Positions 10,401 through 20,594 of a DNA stretch of 34,285 nucleotides are shown here, piece after piece. Every line of letters begins with the position of its first letter. The stretch's first letter is position 1. A program made the translations under genes and the position numbers. The DNA is from Pelargonium cotyledonis (Eukaryota > Streptophyta > Magnoliopsida > Geraniales > Geraniaceae): NCBI GenBank assembly GCA_036897625.1, contig JAYMTA010000224.1, positions 1 through 34,285 of the forward strand. Reading direction: 5' to 3'. The notes under the pieces were generated by a model that saw only the letters and a program-made list of their open reading frames with translations, ran no database searches and was not told the DNA's origin.

Positions 10401-13400
10401 AAATAATGCAAGCTCCTTGATTTTTTTTTTTTGCTTCTTAGTTAGCTCTATATTCATGCCATAATGACATTTGTAACCTTGTTTTCGTGTGCCACTCTAC
10501 TTCTTGTCAAAAGGATACTTTGAAAGACATTTAGGTACTATTGTCCCAGCATGTCGTTAAATAAATAGCTATAAGTCATGATACTTGTAGCTTCATATAT
10601 GGTTGAATTATCCATAATCCTTTAGCTCTTGCTAACCATTTTGTTTATCTGATTTACCTGTTCTCTTCTCAGGAAATTACTTTTTGAAAAGCTATTGATT
10701 ACTTTTCTTTTATAACCTAATAAAAGAAATTCCATTGTTTCATTCTGCTTGATGTCCTGTTCTTGTATCTCTTCATAAGATTTAAGTATAACTTTATAGA
10801 TATTTGTCAATCTTGTTTATCTTGCTTGGATTTTTCGCTCTTTGACTGCTAATGGTACTGACTATGATTTTTCTCTACTATAGGGTGACTATGAAAAAGC
10901 TGGTATGTACTATCTGGCATCCGTCAAGGAAATTAATAAGCCTCATGAGTTCGTATTCCCTTATTATGGTCAGTAAATATACAAGATCATCATTAAAACT
11001 GTTTTCTGCGGTTTAGTACTCTTAAAGAAGTTAATACCTGATTTTAATATTCTAGTTTTGACACTTGGACTTCTCGATTTATCTAACTCTTTCTCCTTTG
11101 TTTGGGGTTCACATTCTTGTATTCTCTTAGTGCCATAATTCCACTTAATTGGGTCATAATGCTTGTTTTTCAATGTGATGTATGGATTATGTCTTGCATT
11201 GCCTTGAAGCATACCTTTGTTGTGCTATAAAAATATATGAAAGAAGATTTTATAAGTCAGATGCATTGGAACTGCTCATTGACATGCATAAAGGCATTAG
11301 GGTCTTTTCTTTTAGAGATATATCTCATTTATTTGTTTTGTGTGTAGTTCTTTTATCTTTGTTCTTTTCTTTTGGCCATAGGTTTGGGACAAGTACTACT
11401 GAAGTTGGGAGATTTTAGGAGTGCACTATCGAATTTTGAAAAGGTGTTGGAGGTTTACCCTGATAATTGTGAGACATTAAAAGTGAGTTAAGCAAACAAA
11501 TCTTTCTGTTGGTGTTTCCCTTTTAAATTGGTTGTATTTGGTTTCAGTTTTCATTTTTAATTTTTTCGATGTAGACTCTTGCACACATATATGTTCAGCT
11601 TGGGCAGACTGACAAGGCTCAGGAACTTATGAGGAAAGCTTCAAAAATTGATCCACGAGATGCCCAGGTAGTCCACCTCATTATCTGTTTTGTGCTTTTA
11701 TAACTACCAGGTATTGTGATCGCCTTGATGCATTATTTTGCATTGAGAGGAGATATTGCTCTTAAACAGAGGCTAACCTGGATGGTCACAGTTCTTGGAG
11801 AAATTCATCTATCTTTGAATCATTAATGTGGTTTTATGCTAAGAAAAGACTTTTTCTTGGCAATGGGAGTTAAATCGAACAAATTATTAGTCTTTGGCTC
11901 AAAGATATTTGCTTAGGCAGGAGCCTTCTGATAGACTATGTTCTGATATTTCCAGGGACGAATAAGGAGGTTCCTTTCTCATCTTTCCTCTTTTTCTTTT
12001 AACTGTGATACAGGCATTTATTGATCTGGGGGAATTGTTGATTTCATCTGACACTGGAGTGGCTCTAGATGTTTTTAAAACTGTAAGAGCCTTATGTTTA
12101 TTACTGTTTTAGTGAATTTTCAATGCTGAGTTTTATTTATCAAAGACATGTGACTTACATTAATATCCTTATCTAGCTATTCTCAAAATAATGTATACAG
12201 AATTACAATTTTCGTTTCTCATAATTCACAAGATCCAAAAGTTCCTTAGAATTTAAGACTTGTTACATTTTAATGTAGGCTAAGAGTCTTTTGAAAAAGG
12301 GAGGTCAAGAAGTACCCATAGAAGTACTCAACAATATTGGAGTTATTCATTTTGAAAGGGGAGAGTTTGAGGTATGTGCACTACTTATAGGACTGATTTA
12401 TGCAATTTTGATTTGGAAAACTTTGTTTGCATTGTTTACCTCTTTCACTCTCCCACGTCTACTGAGTAAAATTTTCAGTTTTTACAACTACCTACAGATG
12501 CAGCTTTAATGCCATTTTGTATTTCCAGCTTGCTGAACAAACTTTCAAGGAGGCTTTAGGTGATGGTATGTGGCTTCGTTTTATTAACGGAGAAGTAAGC
12601 TGTTATCCAAGTGATTGTAGTGCAGCTGTCGTTCAGTTCAGGGACATGCAATTATTTCATCGACTTGAAGAAGGTGGTTACAGTGTCGAGGTACCCTGGA
12701 GTAAAGTTACAACAATATTTAACCTGGCCAGATTATTCGAGGAGTTGCACAATGTTGAAACTGCAAGCATATTGTACCGTTTGATCTTATATAAGGTATG
12801 TCGATTTCTGGTGTGTATTTTACCTCTTTTTTACATATAGATACTGCAATTAAGGGAAGGGCTTAAGACACTTATTGCATGAGGTTGAGATTGAATCACA
12901 ATAATGTCAGATGATCTGTATGGTTAGATAATGATCCATCTCTGGTATAGTCTGAGAACCCTAGTTTTGTAATGTTGTTCAGAAATCTGTGGGGGCTTTC
13001 ATTTAACACTTTTTAAGTGAATTCCTTGGAAGATAGGACTTGTTAGGTATTTTTAAATTGTAGTCATTGCTTTCGTATAATTTTTTAGGAGGGCACATTT
13101 GTGATTAAAAAAAATTATTTCCTCATTGGAATTGAAATTTTCACAAATTCGAATGTATCAAATAATCTGAGAATAGCTCTGATTATTCATACCCAAATTC
13201 TGTAGGTAAGTAATCTTTGTCCTTGTTGAGAAAATATACACCTCTTTTGTTCTACTTAACCTACCCTGGATAAGTATTTAGAAATCTGATTTCAAATGGT
13301 AGAGATGTCACGAGTGTTTCTACTGCTTATATATGCTTTAAACAGCTTATTATTACACTGATACTCTATGTATCGGGCATGTGTTGTGATTTTCTAGCTG

Positions 13401-16400
13401 TGAAGTTGTTTGATTCATTATTCTTTACCCTTTTGTGATATTTATACATTTGTGTCCGTGCGCGCTTGTGCCTGTGCATGCGCTTTTTATTTTCTAGCTG
13501 TGAAGTCATTTGATTCACTATTCTTTACTCTTTTGTGATATTTATACATGTGTGTGTGCACGTGCTTGTGCCTGTGTGTTTTGTTTTATTTTCTTTTAAC
13601 CTTACCTCTATTTGATTTTGATATTCTATCATTGGCTATGATGCTTATCTCGATTCACAATTCCCCATCTCAGCTAAGTTTTATGCCAAACAATAGGATT
13701 GAACACAAATTTTGTCTTGTTAGTAAACTTTTGTTTGGCTATGACTTCTAAAATACGGTCTACTTATCTTGGTTTTCATGTTATGTGAAACTTTTTGGCC
13801 TTTGCTGGCCATTTACAAACCTATGTATATGGCTTGTACTATAAAGTTGCAAGGTTAATGAGACTCAGTTTTAGATTCATCTTGCCTTTTGGGATTCCCT
13901 GCTGCTGTAGGCAGTAAAATGTTGTAGAACTAGTGCACATCTATGCTTAATCTCTCTTTTATTTCTGTTTATATGATAGAATGTTGATTTGATGGATAGT
14001 TTGGTTTATCTTCTTAAGCCGATCTTTACTCTATCAATTATTTGGCTTACATCTTTTTATTAGTTTCCTACTGTTTAATGCTTATTGGCATTGTTTGTAT
14101 TATGCTATCCTAGGTTCTTTTGCTTAACTTCATTTTGCTTTCTTTGCAGTTCCCGGACTATATTGATGCTTATCTGAGGCTAGCTGCCATTGCAAAAGCT
14201 CGAAATAATATTCAATTAAGCATTGAACTGGTTGTTATTACCCCCTTTATAATATTTTGCTTATATTCTCCATTTTCCCCTCCAAAGGGTTTTGAGCTTA
14301 TATATGTTTTGTCAGGTTAATGATGCTTTGAAGGTGAATGAAAAGTGTCCAGAAGCATTATCGATGCTTGGTGATTTGGAGCTTAAAAATGATGATTGGG
14401 TCAAGGCAAAAGAAACCTTCCGGGCTGCCAGTGAAGCAACTGATGGGAAAGATTCTTATGCTAGTCTTTCACTGGTGTGTATTGAAAGTCTGCATGCTTT
14501 TTTGGATTCTTATTGAGGATGCTTTTCGGAACTTCCCTTCCCCCTCTCCAAATCCTCATCTTCTGAAGCTACAATGCAGATATTGTCATTATATTTGCTG
14601 CCTTAAATATTGTTACTGTCTTTACCTTTTTGACACTTATTGATATGCTTGTTTACTTTCTTAAGGGGAACTGGAATTACTTTGCTGCCATGCGCAATGA
14701 GAAAAGAAACCCTAAGTTGGAAGCCACTCATTTAGAGAAAGCTAAGGAACTGTACACAAGAGTATGATTCTTTTTCTTCTCTCATTTTGAAAACTCATTT
14801 TGTTAGAAGTGTCTTTTATAGATAATGTGCTTTCTAGAGATTATATTTACTGGTTTTAATAAAAAGCTCGAAACCATGTTAGCAGTGCAGCTTATGGTTG
14901 TACTGGAATAAATTTATATTCGTAATTGTATGATACCGCAAATACTAGAGTTTGAGGACAATTACGAGAAATAGGATTGAATTGAGACTGGTTCTTGATT
15001 TGTGCTCATTGCTTAGATTTAGAGCTATAGTAAGAATATAGTCTTTTGGACTGTGATTCATCTTAATGTTTATTTGTGTTCACTGTTATCTAAAAGTCCA
15101 TGCTATAGTTTCCTTGCACTTACGTCCTTAAAGTTTTCTTTTATGCTATATGCATTTTGTTAATGCAATAATGCTTGGATAATGAAATTGATCTTTGAAA
15201 ATTAATTTTTATTTGTTATATCTTAGGTTCTGATTCAACATAATGCTAATTTATATGCTGCCAATGGTGCTGGGGTGGTCTTGGCAGAAAAAGGGCAGTT
15301 TGATGTTTCCAAAGATCTTTTTACGCAGGTAAATTTGGGTACCTCTTATTTGGGCCATTTGTGATGCAATATTCCAAAATTGTTAGAATTCCATTAAGCT
15401 AATCTAATATATCAGGTTCAAGAAGCTGCAAGTGGAAGCATTTTTGTGCAGATGCCAGATGTGTGGATAAATTTGGCACATATTTATTTTGCTCAGGGGA
15501 ATTTTGCATTGGCTGTTAAAATGGTAGATCATCTTGTTTTTCTTTAATTTTTTGCTCTATCATTCTTTTCAATAGAATTATTGTGTCCTTACTCTGAGCT
15601 GGTGGGCCTTTTGTTTTACAGTATCAGAATTGTTTGCGGAAGTTTTATCACAACACGGATTCTCAGATTCTTCTCTATTTAGCTCGTACTCATTATGAAG
15701 CCGAACAGTGGCAAGATTGCAAGAAAACCTTACTAAGAGCCATCCATTTGGCACCTTCAAATTACACGCTGAGATTTGATGCAGGTGTTGCAATGCAGAA
15801 GTTCTCAGCATCAACACTCCAAAAGACAAAGAGGACAGCAGATGAGGTTGTTAAATGGGTTCTTTTTGTGTACTTATTTTCTTATTAAGCCTTTAACTTG
15901 ATGTCTTGCTATGATTTGAATTTTCAAAAGCATACTTGTATTGTATCATGCATCTCTCAGGAAAATGATCCAAGGAATGAGGTGTGGTTCTCCTGAAAAT
16001 GGATTGTTATCTACAACCTAGAGAATTATGTTGGTGTTTTTTCTTATTCTATTTAAAGAAATGTGGAAATGTTGCACTCAATCATACTAGAATGATGTTC
16101 AGTATCTTTAGCACGTCTGAGAATTATTTTCTGTATAGGTGCGCTCTACGGTTGCTGAGCTGAAGAATGCTGTTCGCATATTCAGTCAGTTGTCTGCTGC
16201 TTCCAATCTTCACTTTCACGGGTTTGATGAGAAGAAAATTGACACTCATGTTGGGTACTGCAAGCACTTGCTTGAAGCTGCAAAGGTTCACTGTGAAGCA
16301 GCTGAGAGAGAGGAACAGCAGAATCGGCAGAGACAAGAACTTGCTCGTCAGGTTGCCTTGGCTGAGGAAGCCCGTCTTAAGGCTGAAGAACAAAAGAAGT

Positions 16401-18173
16401 TTCAGGTCTGCAAATGCAAATTTACTTGAACTGTTAGACGTAATGGTTGTGAAGAGGATGATTTCAGTCAAATATCTGTCTTTACGTGTACTTTTCATGT
16501 GGAAACAGTTGGAGAAGAGAAAACAAGAAGATGAACTGAAGAAAGTGAGACAACAGGAGGAACATTTTGCGCGAGTTAAGGTCAGGTTGCTGATTAATAA
16601 ACAAATTATCTGATAAGGAGACCATATGCCTAGACAGTTTATAACCTCTATGGGCAAAGTAACTTTTAGCATATCTCGCGTAAATGACACTTTGGACTCA
16701 AGCTATTAACTCTACATTTATCAAAATGTGTTCACTTCAGATGACCTTAACTGGATTAAAAGAAATGGATAAGCTATTCTTGTTTCAGAATTATTGGCTC
16801 GCCATATGTCTTTCCTTTTCTCTTTCTTAATATTTTCTATATGTGATATCTCCAGGAGCTATGGAAAAGTAACACACCTGCTTCTAAGCGGAAAGACAGG
16901 ACGGAGATCGATGATGAGGAAGGTGGTGGGCATAGCGAGAGAAGGAGGAGAAAAGGCGGAAAGAGAAGAAAGAAAGACAGGAGCTCAAAGTCACACTATG
17001 ATACAGAGGAACCAGAAGCTGACATGATGGATAATCATGAAGAATTGGAAGATGAAGATGCCAACATGAATTATAGGGAACCAACGAATCAGATGAATGA
17101 CCTAGACGATGAGGCCGAAGAAAATGCTCAGAATCCTCTTGCAGCAGCTGGTCTTGAAGATTCTGATGCTGAGGATGAGGTTTAACATCTATTTTACTCA
17201 TTATTAGTTTATTTTTTCTTGATTGGGCTTTTTTTGCGGTAAAGCACTGAGTGTCATCTGTTAGGGTCAAATCGACCCAAAGTGCAACAACTAGAGATAG
17301 GAAATGGAAATGAAAGCGAAAGCGAAAATTGGACATCGAAATTTACTTGTAGAAACCACCAAACTAATTAGGATAAAAAAACTACGTGCAAGGTATAAGA
17401 ATTTCCCTGTATATCTCGAGATACAACCTTTCTATTATTAGAAGTGTTAAGGAATTCCACATCGAAAGAATGTGAAGCTTGTCACCACTTGATAATACTA
17501 GTTGGCCCCTCCATCTATCACCTTCTTGGTCCACGTGCAGGGTCCATTCATCGTATCCAATGTGGGGGAGTGTTAAGGAAACTCACATCGAAAGAATGTG
17601 AAGTTTGTCGCCACTTGATAAACTTCTTGGGCCCTCCAAATATCAATTTAAACTTTTTAACTGGGATTTAATTTTAACTAGGAGAGTACAAACACTTCTA
17701 GAAAATAGAGGAGATCACTCTCAATTACACAATCTTTAACTAAGTAGGAGGAACGCATGATGAAAATTTCAAATGATCATGTTCCACGCAGCTCCCTCCT
17801 TTTATCGGAGGAGATTGCCGGCATTGCTCCTCAGCCAAAGGCTTCATTCAATTGATAAATATCAAGAATGTCCTCATCACTTTCATTTGTCAAGCTCTCC
17901 AATAAGCAAGTTAAGAGCTTTACACCACCTTCAAGCTTACTCATCATAGCTCAACACCATCTGGAAACTAAATTTGTCTTTAATCATCTTCCTTGATTGG
18001 TCCTGTTATCTAGTAAGTAGTTGTGTCCATTGAGTTAGTTCAAAACAAACAAGTCATTTTCAAACTCATGGAGTTGGCTAGGCGAAAAATTTACAGAACT
18101 TGATCTTCTACTCTGATCCCTCCTATCTAAAACTGAATACGGTTGACTGTGTACAACATTGTTAAGTTTTATG

Positions 18174-18206
<33 letters not shown>

Positions 18207-18449
18207 TATTTATGCTACCCTAATTTCTGGTCAATCAACCTCCTTTATGTTTTGGTGAAGGTTGCACCCTCAACTGCAGGTAGGCGAAAGCAGGCATGGT
18301 CATCAGATGATGAAGAGCAACTAGAGAGGCAACCGGAGTCCAGCCCTGTCAGAGATGGTTCTCCTGGGCTGCAGGAGAGTGACGGAGAAGCTAGAGGAGG
18401 ATATAGTGATAAGCTGAATGAAGATGCTGCACTCGATGACGAGGACTGA
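7489..18449 (+). CDS. VIP6: CTR9 homologue (VIP6/ELF8), Paf1 complex TPR scaffold
   Basis: 24 exons encode 1094 aa: 7489-7629, 7915-7981, 8082-8276, 8773-8873, 9346-9399, 9569-9685, 9797-9860, 9982-10196, 10884-10968, 11382-11482, 11575-11667, 12014-12082, 12279-12371, 12529-12795, 14150-14230, 14316-14474, 14666-14761, 15227-15328, 15416-15523, 15622-15846, 16139-16405, 16509-16580, 16856-17179, 18261-18449. CTR9 scaffolds the nuclear Paf1 elongation complex, which promotes histone H2B ubiquitination and H3K4/K36 methylation; the Arabidopsis gene controls FLC and flowering time. Tandem TPRs (for example HVYPDCPGAVRLGIGLCRYK, DPENVEALVALA) fill about residues 130-800. A coiled-coil, Gln/Glu/Arg-rich segment follows (about 855-925), then a basic nuclear-localisation-like run at 953-966 and an acidic tail. 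Length and motifs match plant CTR9 throughout. Intron 6 is GC-AG; intron 23 holds repeat DNA. Confidence 0.96.
9686..9796 (+). other. GC-AG intron (CTR9 intron 6)
   Basis: The exon 6 / intron junction reads TTGCAG|GCAAGTGA, and the acceptor is CTTGCAG|TTAGATCC. Joining them restores the conserved frame RVLQ-LDPENVEAL. The only nearby GT would shift the frame. CAG|GCAAGT is the strong consensus of U2-type GC-AG introns. Confidence 0.9.
12796..14149 (+). other. Large CTR9 intron 14
   Basis: A 1354-bp T-rich intron joining YRLILYK to FPDYIDAYLR. Apart from the 100-bp tandem duplication at 13391-13590, I see no gene, repeat or structured element in it. Confidence 0.75.
13391..13590 (+). repeat. 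100-bp tandem duplication in CTR9 intron 14
   Basis: Two head-to-tail copies, 13391-13490 and 13491-13590, align base by base without gaps. Both start TTTCTAGCTGTGAAG and include TTTTGTGATATTTATACAT followed by a GTGTG/CGTGCTTGTGCCTGTG stretch. Differences are scattered substitutions, and they cluster in the GT-rich part. The duplication is silent for the spliced product. Confidence 0.9.
17444..17640 (+). mobile_element. LTR-like repeat pair with polypurine tract, relic in CTR9 intron 23
   Basis: Two related copies offset by 126 bp: GTGTTAAGGAATTCCACATC at 17444 and GTGTTAAGGAAACTCACATC at 17570. Each continues through GAAAGAATGTGAAG, a CACTTGATAA motif and a GG(C/G)CCCTCCA motif. Copy 2 is directly preceded by TGTGGGGGAG, which looks like the polypurine tract before a 3' LTR, and both copies start with TGTTA, as many LTRs do. 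No coding capacity or full ends were found, so this is probably a degraded or TRIM-like LTR element in plus orientation. It lies inside the 1081-bp intron 17180-18260. Confidence 0.55.
18172..18208 (+). repeat. (CT)n(AT)n compound microsatellite in CTR9 intron 23
   Basis: A CT run (from about 18174) passes directly into an AT run ending near 18206, about 55 bp before the exon 24 acceptor at 18260. It is likely length-variable. It may serve as part of a pyrimidine-rich stretch upstream of the acceptor, but a long T-rich segment lies closer to the splice site. Confidence 0.85.
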
Positions 18450-20594
18450 GATAAAGCATGGCAGGAGAGACTCAGACTACTGGAGGAAGAACAAGAAAAT
18501 GTGGTGGGGCAGAGCGGGGCGGCAAAGGAACCGACTATTTGTTTGTGCTAATACCTCATTCACTCATTTTTCACCCATGCCTTGGATGGAATATAACTAA
18601 ACCTTTTTGGCTTTTAATTTGAGGCTAGTGTACTTGAGAGGGTGAAAATCTTAGTACTAGAAAATTATTACATCTGTATATGACTGCTGTTTGTGCCAAC
18701 TTTCCATTAATATAAGAGCAATTTGACATATCCATCTGAATTGCATATTATTATCGGAATTGGAAACTTAAGGTTGAGGATGTGCTATGTGATTATGAAT
18801 GCGCGTACAAGGCTATTTCTAATATCGACTTGATTGAAATTGGCAGGAATAAGATGCAACTATTGGAGGAAGAAACGGAGGACCATACCCTAGCTAGCTC
18901 TCTGCCAACATTTATCAAGGTATGATCCACTTCCTGTTTCTAGAATCAATAGAACTTGGGATTTGACTAAAAGAATGTAGTCAAGTTTCATTGCTGAACA
19001 CATACTCAAGATTTAGAAAATGAATTTATCTCATGTATGATGAGGGCCCCCCACACCCCCCAAAGATATGGGGTTGCCACTTGCCAGCCCAGATTCTCAA
19101 GTAGTATTTTAATTTTTAGGTCAGAGTCAGTGGAAGCTGGGGTAGAGCCAAAGACGACATCGTTTAGAGATGAGTGGCTGTTGTGGTGATATTTTTTTGT
19201 CAGAACATGGCTTTGGTGTTTGAGCCTGCCCTGCCCTGCCCTGCCCTGCCCTGCAGGTGACTGACAAAAAAGAAAAGTAAAAGAAAAGAAAGAGTCAAAA
19301 TAGGGTGTGGTGTGGGTGTGACCTGTGGAACTGGAGGGATTGTAAGTTTAGTTCTGGACCTTACTGCTTTTACTGGTTACTAGTGTTTTGTGTGGGTGTG
19401 GGTGTGTCTGTCAAGTCTTTTATGTCTGCAACACTTCAGATTAGGCACAGAGAGAGCCAGAAACACAGACCCATTACTCACTTTCTCTTCTCTCACCCAT
19501 CACACACACACACAAATCAGAAGTTTCAGAACCATTGCACACTTGCTCCTATCTCTCTGCTCCTTTTGCCAAACCCTAACTCTACTGTCCTACTTTGCTT
19601 TCCCTTCTTTCCATTTCCATGACTCAAAAAAATACTAGTGACAACTGATGACTCTGACCACAACCCACAGTACTGTTCCTGTTACTGCTTACTGTTTGGT
19701 GGGTAACATTTCATGGTAAAAATCAATGTGACTGGTTTTGCCAATGAGAATCTGTGTAACTTACTTTATTTTATAGTAAAAATATACATATTTTAGGGAA
19801 GGAGAAGAAGCATCAAGATTTTAAGGAAAAAGAAGCATCAAGCATGTGGTTGGAATTATATTTTTTTCTGCCATATGCTAGTTTCTGCTGATAAAGGCCC
19901 CATATGGGGACCAGGATCATGAATGTTACTACTACTACTACTCTGCAGGTGAAAAACCCAAAAGATCCTTGCCTCTGTACAATATCCTCATGTAATTATA
20001 TATCATAGAGAAGTGCACCTATGGTGTATGGGGATTGAGATAGAAGGTAATTTTCATGGACATCTTCTCTATTTCATAGTCTTTTCGGTTTCTCTTGAAT
20101 ATAGTTTTCTTCTTCTTCTGAAAAGCCTGTAAATGTTTGCCATTTCAGGGAAACAGAAGATGATTCTTCACTAAGTGTAGCTTCTTTCACAAAATTTGTA
20201 TAGATAATCACTTCTTATTGGTGGGTTGTTCATGTTTTCTGATGTGAATTAATCCCATGTTAGGCATTATCGACACACAGCATAAGTTGGGGTGAAGTGG
20301 AAAATAACAAAATTAGGAGGATCCTGGGCCTATTGGGCCCTCCCCGCTGTTGTCTCTAAGCCATGATGTTCATCATGTAATTAATGGCATTGCATAGCAG
20401 CTGGTATGAAAAAACCCAGAACTCACATAAAAGAAGTTGCAGCTATGATCACACAACACAACCAAGAGGAAGCAAAAGACATTGAATCCTTCATTTCATA
20501 TTCATAATAATCCAAATCAACCACACCTAAAAAAAAAAAAAAACAGAAAATGAGAACCAGCAACAAGCCATGACCACCTCCCAGAACAGTCAAC
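18450..20594. other. Convergent intergenic region, CTR9 / GRF
   Basis: 2.1 kb between the CTR9 and GRF stop codons, containing both 3' UTRs. About 18852-18923 is a short open stretch (MQLLEEETEDHTLASS...) ending at a GT-like donor, unrecognised. The (CCTGC)6 repeat is at 19225-19254. From about 19440 to 19640 the plus strand is pyrimidine-rich with CACACA runs and an AAACCCTAA motif near 19573, like a leader or promoter, but no gene follows. CCCCATATGGGG near 19896 is a 12-bp palindrome. I support no coding gene here. Confidence 0.6.
19225..19254 (+). repeat. (CCTGC)6 pentanucleotide microsatellite
   Basis: Six perfect tandem copies of CCTGC, immediately followed by AGGTGA. Motif and copy number are read directly from the sequence. 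Confidence 0.95.

Noticed and set aside
16124..16690. 188-codon minus-strand frame
   Set aside because: Antisense of CTR9 exons 21 and 22, whose Lys/Glu-rich coding leaves the complementary strand open by chance.
16884..17336. 150-codon minus-strand frame
   Set aside because: Antisense shadow of CTR9 exon 23, whose acidic/basic codons avoid stops on the other strand.
17444..17671. Open frame MLRNSTSKECEACHHL... with an internal repeat
   Set aside because: The apparent protein repeat is the LTR-like DNA repeat pair translated; no coding evidence.
19890..19915. CCCCATATGGGG palindrome as a miRNA precursor or operator
   Set aside because: The stem does not extend beyond the 12-bp palindrome, so neither reading is supported.
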